Source of the DNA: an uncultured Gammaproteobacteria bacterium
GTDB lineage: Bacteria > Pseudomonadota > Gammaproteobacteria > JAADHQ01
Reading direction: 5' to 3'
Length of the DNA: 64,000 bases
Assembly: GCA_947258655.1 (NCBI GenBank)
Contig: CAMYJD010000002.1
Span: forward strand, 117,057 to 181,056
Of this stretch, positions 26,001-35,209 are shown piece by piece. The position numbers and the translations under genes are program-made. The first letter of the stretch is position 1. The number at the start of each line of letters is the position of its first letter. The notes under the pieces are model-generated. The model was not told the origin of the DNA and ran no database searches. It was given only the letters and a program-made list of their open reading frames with translations.

Positions 26001-26150
26001 GTAGGAGTGCAACCCTTTGGAGGTGAAGGCCTATCGGGGACTGGTCCGAAGGCAGGGGGGCCAAATTACCTGCAGCGACTGGTTAACGAACGTATAGTCA
26101 CGATCAATACCGCTGCAATCGGTGGTAATGCGAGCTTGTTGAACCTGTAA
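23022..26150 (+). CDS. putA: Bifunctional proline dehydrogenase / glutamate-semialdehyde dehydrogenase
   Basis: A 1042-residue PutA that oxidises proline to glutamate in two steps, FAD- and NAD-dependent. The N-terminal proline dehydrogenase barrel contains RLVKGAYWDSEIK and the substrate-binding arginines in the same half; the aldehyde dehydrogenase domain has SPWNFPLAIFTGQI, the catalytic glutamate in AETGGQN (about 798) and cysteine in SAGQRCSALR (about 832), and PFGGEGLSGTGPKAGGPNYL. The ribbon-helix-helix DNA-binding domain of the E. coli protein is absent, as is the C-terminal extra domain, so it is the short, non-repressor type. Membrane association for electron delivery to quinone is expected from the family. 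Confidence 0.95.
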   Translation: MTIHYSHKSDMHPLRLEINKVCLADEAEIVRQLVQQVKIPEAVVVEIVSYAGTLIERIRSHVHERGAIDSLLHEYDLSTQEGITLMCLAEAMLRIPDAETADHLIKDKLGPAEWDKHMGHSHSFFVNASTWGLMLTGKLMRYEQETMDSVLIRLLARSSDPLIRTATRQAMNIIGHQFVLGETIEHAMQRIVKKGPENTLYSFDMLGEAALSKADAQRYRERYLYAVGILGHRQQDVKYPAEALEISLKLSALHPRFEYAQRKRVLDELVPDVLLIAQQAREAGVNVIIDAEEAARLEITLDVFEAVYTDQSMAGWEGLGIAVQTYQKRAPAVIKWLAAIAREGHRRIIIRLVKGAYWDSEIKQAQEQGLDGYPVFTRKPYTDLSYLACVQQVFELGEYLYPQFASHNAYTIAMIKKLAAPQQEYEFQRLHGMGEDVYDELLRDDSSVRCRVYAPVGSYNELLPYLVRRLLENGANNSFVNRIENERVAVDELTQDPVAAAVATDFNPHPRIPLPCRLFGQTRLNSSGINFYDTQTLLELERAFAGFQERDWHAASLIREPLSSDHVTAINNPANISETIGHVAESTIDHVCRALAVTYDYHPQWSRLSVEQRAQIAERAGKLLEAHRDELMYLCIREGGRCIRDSLSDLREAVDACHYYAMQARTSLSEQTLSGPVGESNTLSTHGRGVIICISPWNFPLAIFTGQIIAALLAGNTVIAKPAHQTPLTAMRIVELLHEAGIPLDALCLLPGQSNVIGPALLSDERIAGVIFTGSTAVARHINRTLTQHDGPIVPLIAETGGQNAMIVDSSALPEQVVHDVMASAFNSAGQRCSALRVLFLQDDIAERVIDLLKGAMDELSVGDPLSLATDVGPLIDAQSKKKIMSHIEWLQGSANYICKANVDADLLDGNFIAPVVYEIASLSMLKEEIFGPVLHVVRYAAAELDNVINAINNTGYGLTLGIHSRIEEKAQYIAQRVRAGNIYVNRNIIGAVVGVQPFGGEGLSGTGPKAGGPNYLQRLVNERIVTINTAAIGGNASLLNL

Positions 26151-26254
26151 CACAGGAATCATATATAATTTCTCAGTCCGCCTAATTAGAAATATAAGTC
26201 CATGTTATAATAGTTATATTCAGTATATTCCCAGGTTCGGGAGATAGCGCCTAT

Positions 26255-27127
26255 ATGAGTCAAGAAGTCTTGTCATTTGAAGTCGGTGAAAAGGGTTTCG
26301 ACAAGTATGTCATCGAAAATTCGACTAAATTACCCGTGCTGGTGGAATTTATGGCTGTGTGGTCGGATCCCTGTATTGCCATGGAGAACAGTTTGCAAGA
26401 ACTGGCAGCGGAATTTGCAGGCCAGTTAGTGTTCGCCAAAGTGGATGTGGATGAGCAAAAAGCATTGCACGAGCGTTTCGATATCCAGAATGTGCCGACA
26501 TTATTGCTTTTCAGAAATGGCAAGGTCGAATTTTCCCAGCAAGGGCAAATGCATCAGGACGAACTCAGGGCCCTGTTGAAAGGCATCGGTATTGTTAACG
26601 AAGCCGATGAATTGCGTGAGCAGGCCAGGGCCAGGCACATGGACGGTGATACCCAGGAAGCAATTTTATTATTGACGCAGGCCATCAAGAAAGATCCGCG
26701 TAACATACGTGTAGCCATGGATATGATCCAGATTTTTATCGATATCGATGAACTTGATCAGGCCCAGGTATTGCTAGACAAATTACCTGTGGCCGCCAGG
26801 GACAGTGATACGGGTATGTCATTGTTGGGGCAGATCAAATTCGCGATGCTGGCAAAAGACACAGAAGGCCTGGATGAATTATCAAGCAGGGTGGCGCAGG
26901 ATGCAGATGACCATCAGGCGCGATTTGATTTGGTCGTTTGTCTGGTTGCTGCACATGATTATGACAATGCGATGGAGCATTTGTTTGCGCTGTTCGAGAA
27001 GGCTCCTGATTTCAGGGATGGAGCTGCCAGGGAAATGATCATAGCAATTACCAATCAGTTGATGCCCAGGTACCCGGACAAGGCACAGACCTATCGGCGC
27101 CGCCTGGGTAGTATGACGGCTGAATAG
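26255..27127 (+). CDS. cnoX: CnoX/YbbN-like thioredoxin-TPR co-chaperone
   Basis: A 290-residue protein with an N-terminal thioredoxin fold and C-terminal tetratricopeptide-like helices, the build and length of CnoX (YbbN), which protects proteins from oxidative aggregation and hands them to GroEL or DnaK. The active site reads WSDPC, so the first catalytic cysteine is replaced by serine, as in other SxxC CnoX proteins that lack oxidoreductase activity. The cis-proline VPTLLLF and the TPR-like repeats from residue 120 are clear. GGGAGAT precedes the start. It leads a run of thiol-redox and associated genes. Confidence 0.9.
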   Translation: MSQEVLSFEVGEKGFDKYVIENSTKLPVLVEFMAVWSDPCIAMENSLQELAAEFAGQLVFAKVDVDEQKALHERFDIQNVPTLLLFRNGKVEFSQQGQMHQDELRALLKGIGIVNEADELREQARARHMDGDTQEAILLLTQAIKKDPRNIRVAMDMIQIFIDIDELDQAQVLLDKLPVAARDSDTGMSLLGQIKFAMLAKDTEGLDELSSRVAQDADDHQARFDLVVCLVAAHDYDNAMEHLFALFEKAPDFRDGAAREMIIAITNQLMPRYPDKAQTYRRRLGSMTAE

Positions 27128-27172
27128 GCCTGTTTTTATTGTAAATGGAATAACGCCTGAGTCTTTCTCACC

Positions 27173-27820
27173 ATGTCTACGAAAATCGGCCTGATCAGTG
27201 ATACACATTCTTCAACTGCACCATTGCAGGAGGCGCTGTCCGTTTTTCGACGTGAGAAGGTCGACACCATTATCTGTGCGGGTGATATAGCGGGTTATGG
27301 TGAAGACGAGCTGGAACAGACCATCGATCTGCTGCAGGAAAATGACTGTCTGATGGTAGCCGGTAATCATGATGAGTTGCCCGAAGTTGTAGAATATGCG
27401 GGGGACGAGGACAAGATCAGATCTTTTTTCAGTGGTTTGCCGCGTAAGCAGGAGTTGACGGTTGAAGGGTGTCGAATATACGTTGTGCATGCCCATCCTC
27501 CCGATGCATTGCGTGGTGGAATAAAACTACTGGACCCTATGGGATGTGTTGATGCGGAGAAAAAAGCCTACTGGATTCAGGAACTCGACAATCTGCAATG
27601 TGATATATTGATCGTCGGGCATACGCACCAGGTATTTGCCGAGTATATCGGACATGTCCTCGTAATCAATCCCGGCAGCACTTTATTTAATCATACCTGT
27701 ATGATTATTGACCTGCCCGAACTGAAGCTGCAAACGTATGCACTATCAGGCAAGCAGCCTGTGAAGGTCTGGAACTGGGGCGTCTTTAACCGCGAGCACC
27801 CGCTGCGAACGCCATCCTGA
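27173..27820 (+). CDS. Metallophosphoesterase, YfcE-type
   Basis: A 215-residue calcineurin-like phosphoesterase. Metal-binding motifs are all present: LISDTHS, AGDIAGYG, VAGNHDE, VVHAHP and VGHTHQVF, ending in NPGSTLFN. Such cytoplasmic enzymes hydrolyse phosphodiesters in vitro; the natural substrate is unknown. It lies 45 bp behind cnoX and 74 bp ahead of the thioredoxin-HEAT gene, same direction, so probably co-transcribed. Confidence 0.87.
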   Translation: MSTKIGLISDTHSSTAPLQEALSVFRREKVDTIICAGDIAGYGEDELEQTIDLLQENDCLMVAGNHDELPEVVEYAGDEDKIRSFFSGLPRKQELTVEGCRIYVVHAHPPDALRGGIKLLDPMGCVDAEKKAYWIQELDNLQCDILIVGHTHQVFAEYIGHVLVINPGSTLFNHTCMIIDLPELKLQTYALSGKQPVKVWNWGVFNREHPLRTPS

Positions 27821-27894
27821 AAGAGGCAGGCAACACGGTTCAGTTTTTATTATTGCTATGTCTTATATCGTGAGAAGAGTCTGAAGGATAGTTA

Positions 27895-28539
27895 ATGAGT
27901 CAAAAAAACGGGCCACATGCGTTGTTGTTGATTTCTACCCATTGCCCACATTGTCATGTTATGCAGGAACTACTGCAGCAGCGTGTTCAGGATGGGCATA
28001 TTGACAAGCTTGAAATTATTAATATCGATGAATCACCTGATGTAGCGCAATCTTTTCATGTGCGTTCGGTGCCGTGGTTAAAACTTGATGGTTTTAAATT
28101 TGATCGTGTATTGACTCCGGCAGAGCTTGACCGATGGATCGACAAGTCATCAAGCACGGTTGCTAAAACAGATTATCTTGAAGACCTGCTGGCAAATGGC
28201 AAGCTCACCCAGGCAATTGAAAGTCTGGAACAAGGTGCTACGAGCTTTTCGGATCTATTGCCCTTGATTGTCAGGGACGATGTTAAAATGAATGTACGCA
28301 TCGGTGTCGGTGCGCTATTTGAGCATTTCGAGGGCGATGCCGCGATCAGGAATGTGACATCAGAACTGGCTGTCATGGCTGAACACCGGAGTCCCATGGT
28401 ACGCGCCGATGTATGTCATTTTCTGATGTTGACCCATACAGTGGAAAGTCGTGAAATAATTGAGAAATTGCTTCAGGATAACGATACTCAGGTCAGGGAA
28501 ATTGCGCGTGACAGTCTTGCAGAGCTTGATGATACGTAA
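27895..28539 (+). CDS. Thioredoxin-fold protein with HEAT-like repeats
   Basis: A 214-residue two-domain protein. Residues 1-80 form a thioredoxin/glutaredoxin-like domain with active site THCPHC (Cys17, Cys20) and cis-proline RSVPWLKL. After a linker, about 100-214 consists of helical repeats with HEAT character (MNVRIGVGALFEHF, SPMVRADVCHFLML, TQVREIARDSLAEL). HEAT repeats bind protein partners, so the protein probably reduces or oxidises a bound client. AAGGATA precedes the start. I know related proteins only as uncharacterised. Confidence 0.8.
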   Translation: MSQKNGPHALLLISTHCPHCHVMQELLQQRVQDGHIDKLEIINIDESPDVAQSFHVRSVPWLKLDGFKFDRVLTPAELDRWIDKSSSTVAKTDYLEDLLANGKLTQAIESLEQGATSFSDLLPLIVRDDVKMNVRIGVGALFEHFEGDAAIRNVTSELAVMAEHRSPMVRADVCHFLMLTHTVESREIIEKLLQDNDTQVREIARDSLAELDDT

Positions 28540-28620
28540 GAATGCAATACATCTGGATAGTATTATCTTTTTCTGTGAAGATGCTATAATTGCTGCAATG
28601 AAAAACATGAGAAATATCCC

Positions 28621-28878
28621 ATGGCAGAAGTAAAAATATTCAGCACCGGCGTCTGTCCAATCTGTGATAAAACAAAGTCTCTCCTGAGCAAATGGAATAT
28701 CCCCTATGAAGAGGCCAGAGTGGATTTATCCCGTGATGACCTGAAGGAAATGCTGGAAAAGACCGAACATGCACGTACAGTTCCACAGATTCTGGTCCGG
28801 GGCCAGTGGATCGGCGGATTCTCCGAATTGACAGAGTTGCACATGGATGGCGAACTGGATGATCTGGTCGTGGAATGA
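28621..28878 (+). CDS. Glutaredoxin
   Basis: An 85-residue dithiol glutaredoxin with active site GVCPICDK, the TVPQILV cis-proline loop and the GGFSELTEL glutathione-binding segment. It closes the redox run behind the thioredoxin-HEAT gene, from which it is separated by 81 bp. Confidence 0.9.
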   Translation: MAEVKIFSTGVCPICDKTKSLLSKWNIPYEEARVDLSRDDLKEMLEKTEHARTVPQILVRGQWIGGFSELTELHMDGELDDLVVE

Positions 28879-29070
28879 TGCAGACGTTGCGCCCTTATCC
28901 GCATAATAATCTGTGTGCAGTAGGGATTAAATGATTGTATGCAATGACGAGATTGTCAAAGATTGTGTAAGCAGGAAGTTCTCCTGGCCAAGAATGGTCT
29001 GCGGCTTGACGCTATCGCAGCGCTATGACACAGTTACCAGTCCTGTATTATCAAAGCAAGGCATTGAATA

Positions 29071-29619
29071 ATGGATCCGATCAAGTTATATGAGGCACTG
29101 ATCGCCAGTGCAGGAGAAGACATCAGCCGTGACGGCCTGAAAAAAACCCCGCAAAGAGCATCCAAGGCATTTGAGTTTCTGACCCAGGGTTATAAACAGT
29201 CACTGGATCAGGTGGTCAACGGTGCTATCTTTGATTCAGATAATGATGAAATGGTCATCGTCAAGGACATCGAGCTCTACTCCATGTGCGAACATCATCT
29301 GTTACCTTTTGTCGGCAAGGCACATGTCGCCTATATTCCCAAGGGTAAGGTGATTGGTCTATCCAAAATAGCAAGGATTACCGACATGTTCTCCAGAAGG
29401 CTGCAGATACAGGAACAACTGACCAAGCAAATTGCCGATGCGGTAATGTCAGTAACCGGAGCGGCCGGCGTCGGTGTTGTCATAGAAGCACAACATTTCT
29501 GTATGATGATGCGCGGTGTTCAGAAGCAGAACTCATGGACAACCTCGTCGATGATGCTGGGCTCATTTCGTGATAATGATCGTACCCGACAGGAATTCCT
29601 GCAATTGATCACACGCTGA
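29071..29619 (+). CDS. folE: GTP cyclohydrolase I
   Basis: A 182-residue FolE that converts GTP to dihydroneopterin triphosphate, first step of folate synthesis. Zinc ligands and signature are seen in [23 protein letters not shown] and in [22 protein letters not shown] and [14 protein letters not shown] are family hallmarks. AAGG lies nine bases ahead of the ATG. A perfect hairpin GGGCTC-TAT-GAGCCC at 29706-29720 lies behind it, without a T-run. Confidence 0.95.
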   Translation: MDPIKLYEALIASAGEDISRDGLKKTPQRASKAFEFLTQGYKQSLDQVVNGAIFDSDNDEMVIVKDIELYSMCEHHLLPFVGKAHVAYIPKGKVIGLSKIARITDMFSRRLQIQEQLTKQIADAVMSVTGAAGVGVVIEAQHFCMMMRGVQKQNSWTTSSMMLGSFRDNDRTRQEFLQLITR

Positions 29620-29864
29620 TCGATGACGACTAGATGCAATTGGCCGATCCGTCATGTTTCTCCGCGTTTATCTTGCCTGCAGTAAATCACACGAGTGCCT
29701 GACAGGGGCTCTATGAGCCCGGACCTATCTGCCCGGGGTAACATATTAGCCACGATGGCTGTTGACAGAATTTAAGTCTATACTTGGGGCTGATGTCGTA
29801 TCAGAAGTTAAATATGACTAATATTATGTTCTGTGAAATTGAAAAATGGATTATTGTTGCTGAA

Positions 29865-31808
29865 ATGAAATACCTGAACATCCTTGCCGTTTTGCTGCTC
29901 ACTATCATATCCATGCCGGCAGTCGCATCATCAATCCCCGATATTCATGCAAAACAACGGCAACAGTTTGTTGCAGCGGAACAGGCTCTGGACGCAGGTG
30001 ATCGCATGCAATATTGGGATAGCCTGAAACTGCTCAGAGATTATCCGCTTTATCCTTATTTACGCTTTCTTGACCTGAGCGCCCGTATCGATGAAGCCAG
30101 GGCCGAGGAGGTTCTGAGTTTTATTCGCGCATTTGAAGCTTCGCCTGTATCATTCAGGCTACGTACCGTGTGGTTGCAATCACTGGCTGACAGGCAGCAA
30201 TGGAAAGCCTTCCTCAAATATTACAGACCGACCAATAAGAAATCACTCATTTGCCTTAGGGAACGTGCACGCATCGCGACAATGAGAAATTACAATCGTT
30301 CAGCGCAGATAAAGGCGATCTGGTTGGCGGGTTATTCTTTGCCCGAAGCATGTGACACATTGATAGATTACTGGCAGAAAAATCGCTTGCTTTCACAACA
30401 GATGTATAACGAGCGTATTCGCCTGGCATTGAAAAAGAATAACGTCAAGCTGGCCCGATATCTACTCAAGCAATTGCCATCAGCTGCACGGGAGCGCATG
30501 AATACATGGATACGGGTGTATAACAATCCGCAATTATTACTGCATAAATCAGTGTTAACACATACTGATGCCGTATCCCTGGTCCGTTTCAAGTTTGCGG
30601 CACTGGCCTGGTACTATCCCGACAAGGCGATAGAGTTTGTTGAGGCAATGCCACGCCATGCTCGGTTGCATGAGCTTGATGGATTGGTCAAGCAGATATT
30701 GGCGATTAGCCTGGCAAGAAAACATCATTCGCAGGCTGTAAAATGGCTGCAACGTGTCCCGGCCAAATATATGACCGAGCGAGTTCTTAAATGGAAGATA
30801 AGAACTGCCATGCAACAGCAGGACTGGCAGCAGGTGCTTGATCATATTGGTGCGCTTGGTACACATAGCCGTACACAGGACCGTTGGCAGTACTGGCAGG
30901 CACGCGCCTTTGCCCGGCTTGGACAAACAGACAGGGCCAATGCTATCTACAGGAAGCTTGCCGCTAACAGAAGCTATGAAGGGTTTCTTGCAGCCGATAC
31001 GCTTGGGGTGGATTATGCATTCAAACACAAGGACCTGGATATAGACCAGGCATTCGTCGAGTCATTAAAAAATAATGCAGGTATGGCCCGCGCCAGGGAA
31101 TTGATGATGTTAAAAAGATTTACCGATGCACGCAGTGAATGTAACAGGGTTTTATCTAAATTATCTGCCGGGCAAAAGGCAGCTGCTGCCTGGCTGGCCT
31201 ACCAATGGGGCTGGAGCAATCAGACTATCGTGACATTGGCCGGTCTGTCCGAGTGGAATGATCTGCAGTTGCGCTTTCCACTCAAACATATGTCAGAGAT
31301 AAATGAACACACCCGTAGCACAATCATTGATCCAGCCCTGGCCCTGGCCGTTATACGCCAGGAAAGTGCGTTTCAGGAAAATGCCCGATCATCCAGCAAT
31401 GCGCGCGGCTTGATGCAATTATTACCTTCTACAGCCAGGCAGGTTGCGCAGCAGTTGCAGGTCAATCTCTCCAGCCTGAAGCAACTGAACAAGCCGGCAG
31501 TGAATATTAAATTGGGTGTTTATTACCTGAATGATATCAAGCATGAGTTAATGAAGCATCCGGTGTTGGCGATAGCTGCCTATAATGCTGGTAAATCACG
31601 AGTGCGGGAATGGTTGCGCAGAACCATCAGCACACCAGTTGACGTATGGATTGAAACGGTGCCTTTCAGGGAAACACGTAACTACCTGCGTAATATACTT
31701 GCCTATTCGGTGGTCTACGAAAAACGTCTGGGGCTACCGGTCAGAAGGATTCGTGAGCGTATGCCGCCAATCCCGCAATTACCTGCAGAAGAGGGTGTGG
31801 ATATCTGA
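29865..31808 (+). CDS. slt: Soluble lytic murein transglycosylase
   Basis: A 647-residue periplasmic Slt70-type enzyme that cleaves peptidoglycan with formation of 1,6-anhydromuramyl products. Signal peptide ILAVLLLTIISMPAVASS. The large N-terminal part is the helical superhelix domain. The C-terminal catalytic domain shows ALAVIRQESAFQ with the catalytic Glu500, the ARGLMQLLPSTA motif and AAYNAGKSRV. The start at 29865 gives the signal peptide; longer frames add only unsupported residues. Confidence 0.93.
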   Translation: MKYLNILAVLLLTIISMPAVASSIPDIHAKQRQQFVAAEQALDAGDRMQYWDSLKLLRDYPLYPYLRFLDLSARIDEARAEEVLSFIRAFEASPVSFRLRTVWLQSLADRQQWKAFLKYYRPTNKKSLICLRERARIATMRNYNRSAQIKAIWLAGYSLPEACDTLIDYWQKNRLLSQQMYNERIRLALKKNNVKLARYLLKQLPSAARERMNTWIRVYNNPQLLLHKSVLTHTDAVSLVRFKFAALAWYYPDKAIEFVEAMPRHARLHELDGLVKQILAISLARKHHSQAVKWLQRVPAKYMTERVLKWKIRTAMQQQDWQQVLDHIGALGTHSRTQDRWQYWQARAFARLGQTDRANAIYRKLAANRSYEGFLAADTLGVDYAFKHKDLDIDQAFVESLKNNAGMARARELMMLKRFTDARSECNRVLSKLSAGQKAAAAWLAYQWGWSNQTIVTLAGLSEWNDLQLRFPLKHMSEINEHTRSTIIDPALALAVIRQESAFQENARSSSNARGLMQLLPSTARQVAQQLQVNLSSLKQLNKPAVNIKLGVYYLNDIKHELMKHPVLAIAAYNAGKSRVREWLRRTISTPVDVWIETVPFRETRNYLRNILAYSVVYEKRLGLPVRRIRERMPPIPQLPAEEGVDI

Positions 31809-31825
31809 TGTATTGGATTAACTGC

Positions 31826-32305
31826 TTAATGAATCCAGGTGGAGATATCCGGGACCTTGTGGCCATAGTACAGGATCTTCTGATCGGGTGCGATTACTAC
31901 GATGGTCGGTGAACCGATGACCTTGTAGTCACTGGCTACATCGATACTTTTTACCCGGTCAGCCAGCACCAGGTATTTTAGCCCGTTATTGCTGACATAT
32001 TCCCTTACCGCTGCATCATGTTCACCAAGGAAATTGATCGCCGCTATCGTCAGCCCTTTGTTGCTGTATTTATCATGCAGTGCATTAAACTCGCTAATAT
32101 GCATGAAACAATAAACACATTCTGATTCCCAGAAAACCAGCATCACATGTCCTTTTGATACCAGCGCTTGCAGTGAGATCGCGGGGCCATCAAGCGTCTT
32201 GAGGGTGAATCCCGGTGCAGTTTCCCCCGGCTTTAGGCCGCCATGTGTCAGTAAGCTAACACAGAGAAGGGTGATCAGCAGGAAAATGTTACGTAGTCGA
32301 TTCAT
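31826..32305 (-). CDS. TlpA-like exported thiol-disulfide protein
   Basis: A 159-residue thioredoxin-fold protein of the TlpA/ResA/AhpC-TSA type with a signal peptide (FLLITLLCVSLLTHGG). The active site is WESECVYC, with cis-proline GSPTIVVI. It probably reduces disulfides in the periplasm. It is the last gene of the minus-strand run headed by the bufferin genes, 111 bp behind msrA, so it may serve that system. Confidence 0.82.
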   Translation of the reverse strand: MNRLRNIFLLITLLCVSLLTHGGLKPGETAPGFTLKTLDGPAISLQALVSKGHVMLVFWESECVYCFMHISEFNALHDKYSNKGLTIAAINFLGEHDAAVREYVSNNGLKYLVLADRVKSIDVASDYKVIGSPTIVVIAPDQKILYYGHKVPDISTWIH

Positions 32306-32416
32306 GCAAATGCCGCCATTAGGGTGATGATAGGAAAGCAGCCTTGAGGCTTATTGATTACATTATAAAGTGACTGCCACGAGCCATCAATACTGAAATC
32401 ATTTTATCAAACGGCG

Positions 32417-33037
32417 TTATTTTTCCCACAGTTCCTCGATACGTGCATCACGTCTGCAGCTAAAACGGTAATATTTATATCGCAGAGGGTTCTTTTTGTA
32501 ATAGTCCTGATGGTATTTTTCCGCCGGGTAGAATTCTGATGCCCTGATTAGTTCTACCTTGAGAGCTTGCTTGAATGGTTTTATTTTTTCAATCTTTTGC
32601 GTTGATGCGACAGCGGCTTTGTACTGTTGTTCATTCTGGTAAAAAATGGCCGGACGGTATTGTTTACCGCGGTCACAAAATTGACCATCATCGCGGGTGG
32701 GATCGATATGGCGCCAGAAATAATCCAGAATTTGGCTGTAGTTGATCAGTTGTGGATTATAGCTGACCTTGACGACCTCGATATGCCCTGATGTGCCACT
32801 TGATACCTGTTTGTAGGTCGGGTTTTTCAGGTGGCCTCCGCTATACCCCGATATGACATCGGTGACTCCTGTAAGCTTTTCAAAATCGGCCTCTATACAC
32901 CAGAAGCAACCGCCCGCCAGAATCGCTGTTTCTGTCGTTGTCGCCGCCGTATTAGCTGATGAATTCGCTGCCATGGCGACGTTATGTAACAGTAGTGCAG
33001 ACAGAAAAATGCCGATAATTTTTTCAATGGTATACAT
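32417..33037 (-). CDS. msrA: Peptide methionine sulfoxide reductase A, exported
   Basis: A 206-residue MsrA reducing methionine-S-sulfoxide. The catalytic GGCFWCIEADFEKL, GYSGGHLKNPTYKQV and the HIDPTRDDGQFCDRGKQYR segment are clear, as is FYPAEKYHQDYY. An N-terminal hydrophobic signal (IIGIFLSALLLHNVAMA) marks it as periplasmic, unlike the common cytoplasmic MsrA. The ATG at 33037 has GAGG ahead; the frame opens nine codons earlier. It lies 64 bp behind bufC. Confidence 0.92.
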   Translation of the reverse strand: MYTIEKIIGIFLSALLLHNVAMAANSSANTAATTTETAILAGGCFWCIEADFEKLTGVTDVISGYSGGHLKNPTYKQVSSGTSGHIEVVKVSYNPQLINYSQILDYFWRHIDPTRDDGQFCDRGKQYRPAIFYQNEQQYKAAVASTQKIEKIKPFKQALKVELIRASEFYPAEKYHQDYYKKNPLRYKYYRFSCRRDARIEELWEK

Positions 33038-33101
33038 AAAAGACCTCATTGCTGATATTACCAATAGACAGGTAGTGCAGGATAAAGTTCGGAAAAGGCT
33101 A

Positions 33102-33899
33102 TCAGCGGGTAGTTATATCTGTAATCAGACCATCTTCAAGCCAGGTTTTCAGCAGGGCAGCGCCTTGCATCGCGATTTGATTAAAATCAACGCTATCGGA
33201 TTCGGTATCTTCTGCCAGGTTTTCGCATATTTGTGCAAAAGTAGCACCCTGGGCGGCAGCATGCAGCGCTATTGCCTCGCTACGCTCAAGAATGCGATAG
33301 CGCGTCGTTAAATCCTGGCGCCAGATCAGGCAGGTAGCTGTCTGGGTCAATGCTGTGGTAGCTATTGGTGGGGTCTGATCATGGACAGCACGCCATATGT
33401 CAACGATGTTCCAGTTATAGTGGAGCAGGTGAACGGATGAGTGTAGATGAGTCCTGATATCTGGCCAGTGGGTGCCGGGTATATCGGCAACACTGGATAC
33501 TGCCGCTGGTGTCTCGTCGTGGGCATCGAAGGCATCGACAAATAACCACTCGAGCTGCGCCAGTTCCGCCAGGTAGGCATGTTGAACACTGATATCATGC
33601 TGACGGATAAATTCAGCGAAGCGCTGACCAAAGTATCGCAACGAATAATGGCATGACGGGTGTGTATCGATGTAATCATGGCAAAGGCTGGAGAAATCAT
33701 CCTCTCCGAGCGCAGCTTTTACCGCGCAGAAATCGGCAGATAAGGCCTCAACAAGGCGTCCATAGTAGGCGTTTCGGTATGTCGCTAGACGCAGCGTACT
33801 ACTGGTGTCTCTTGTAGTCACGATATGCTCAACGATAGCATTGTCTCCACTGAGCAGGTGGCGTTGAAAGCTGTCCTGCAAGGCCTTCAGGCTGTGCAT
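33102..33899 (-). CDS. bufC: DUF2063 protein, BufC/HvfC-type partner of the MNIO enzyme
   Basis: A 265-residue protein with the N-terminal DUF2063 domain ([52 protein letters not shown]). Such proteins form a complex with DUF692 enzymes and present the precursor peptide. The start codon lies inside the end of the DUF692 gene (13-bp overlap) behind AGGAAG, so the two are translationally linked. The gene symbol follows the bufferin nomenclature by inference. Confidence 0.87.
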   Translation of the reverse strand: MHSLKALQDSFQRHLLSGDNAIVEHIVTTRDTSSTLRLATYRNAYYGRLVEALSADFCAVKAALGEDDFSSLCHDYIDTHPSCHYSLRYFGQRFAEFIRQHDISVQHAYLAELAQLEWLFVDAFDAHDETPAAVSSVADIPGTHWPDIRTHLHSSVHLLHYNWNIVDIWRAVHDQTPPIATTALTQTATCLIWRQDLTTRYRILERSEAIALHAAAQGATFAQICENLAEDTESDSVDFNQIAMQGAALLKTWLEDGLITDITTR

Positions 33900-34768
33900 G
33901 TATTCGCTTCCTGGTTAATGCCGCCGATTTGTCGGGCATGATCCAGTTCAGCCATTAATTCCGCAAAAGGCGGGAAGTTGTCATCGCGTTCGATCATGGT
34001 AGAAACCGGGCCGAGACGCTTTATGGCGTATTTGTACAGGTCCCAGACTGAATCGATAACGGGGTGATCATGGGTATCGATGATGAAATCACCGTAGTCG
34101 GTGTGTCCGGCCAGATGTATCTGTTGCACGCGCGCAGCAGGTACGGCGTTGATATAATCAAGCGGGTCAAACGCATGGTTTACTGCGCTGACATGGATGT
34201 TATTAATATCCAGCAACATCAGGCAATCGGCCTTTTCCACAACACTCGAATAGAATTCCCACTCGCTCATTTCAGATTCGGTATAGGTGACGTAACTGGA
34301 CACATTTTCCATTAATATGCGTCGTCCCAGAAAATCTTGTACCTGCTCAATCCGATCAGCGACGTGTGCTATGGCCGCCTCGGTGTAAGGCAATGGAAGC
34401 AGGTCGTGTACATTCAGACCACCATGGATCGTCCAGCATAGATGGTCAGACACCCAGACAGGATCGACACGGTCCACCAGTGCCTTTAACTGTTTAAGGT
34501 ATTCCCTGTTCAATGGATCTGTGCTGCCTATGGAAAGGCTGACACCATGCATGACCAGTGGATAGCGTTCCCTGAACTTGTCCAGGTAGGACAGGGGTTT
34601 GCCACCATCGACCATATAGTTTTCTGAAATAATCTCAAACCAGTCAACATCGGGTTGTTGATCCAGTATCGTATTGTAATATTCGGCACGCAGGCCAAGC
34701 CCATAGCCCAGATAAGGATATGGATTATTCTTATGTGATCCTGCAGCGTTGGTGTTATCTTTGATCAT
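33887..34768 (-). CDS. bufB: DUF692 multinuclear non-haem iron oxidase (BufB/HvfB/MbnB-type)
   Basis: A 293-residue TIM-barrel enzyme of the MNIO family, which modifies cysteine residues of RiPP precursors with iron and oxygen. Metal ligands are visible in [44 protein letters not shown] and DTHDHPV. The family signature [11 protein letters not shown] opens the fold. It is placed between a cysteine-rich precursor gene and DUF2063, the standard order. The product would be a copper-binding peptide with modified cysteines, by analogy with bufferins. Confidence 0.92.
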   Translation of the reverse strand: MIKDNTNAAGSHKNNPYPYLGYGLGLRAEYYNTILDQQPDVDWFEIISENYMVDGGKPLSYLDKFRERYPLVMHGVSLSIGSTDPLNREYLKQLKALVDRVDPVWVSDHLCWTIHGGLNVHDLLPLPYTEAAIAHVADRIEQVQDFLGRRILMENVSSYVTYTESEMSEWEFYSSVVEKADCLMLLDINNIHVSAVNHAFDPLDYINAVPAARVQQIHLAGHTDYGDFIIDTHDHPVIDSVWDLYKYAIKRLGPVSTMIERDDNFPPFAELMAELDHARQIGGINQEANTCTA

Positions 34769-34838
34769 GATATATGCATGGAAATATGTAGGCGCATGAG
34801 TGGACAGATTGAAGCCTGTCCACCCATTGCGGTTACAA

Positions 34839-35093
34839 CTATTTCCCTACTGTGCCACCTTCTTTATCGCAATCAGTTTTAGTCATGGATACGAATCCCT
34901 GTCCCTTGCAAGCTGCCTGTCCCTTACAGGCATTCTTGTCGCTCTTGCAATCATTATGCCCCTTGCAACTGTTCACGCCATAACAGTGAACCTTGCTTTC
35001 TGCTGTATCTGACATAGCAGCGGCAGGGACGGTGGAAAACATGCCGGCTGCAGCAATGGCCATCGCGGCACCTGTGATTTTTGCATTTTTCAT
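34839..35093 (-). CDS. bufA: Bufferin-type RiPP precursor with six cysteines
   Basis: An 84-residue exported peptide. After a cleavable signal ([21 protein letters not shown]) the mature part contains six cysteines in a repeated setting: [29 protein letters not shown]. This matches the six-cysteine class of precursors that accompany DUF692/DUF2063 genes and whose cysteines are converted to copper-binding heterocycles. AAGGAG precedes the start. It is the first gene of the minus-strand run that continues with bufB, bufC, msrA and the TlpA-like gene. Confidence 0.9.
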   Translation of the reverse strand: MKNAKITGAAMAIAAAGMFSTVPAAAMSDTAESKVHCYGVNSCKGHNDCKSDKNACKGQAACKGQGFVSMTKTDCDKEGGTVGK

Positions 35094-35209
35094 AGTTGAC
35101 TCCTTAAGTTAATTCCTGATGAATTGGATTTACCATATGCATCCATTTGTTTACTTTATTGTGACAATGGAAGCAATAAAAAATATCTGTTAAAACAGAC
35201 AGTTGTAAA

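Noticed and set aside
29706..29760. Two small perfect hairpins behind folE as a terminator or RNA gene
   Set aside because: Neither is followed by a T-run, and stems of five or six pairs are not enough to call an RNA gene.
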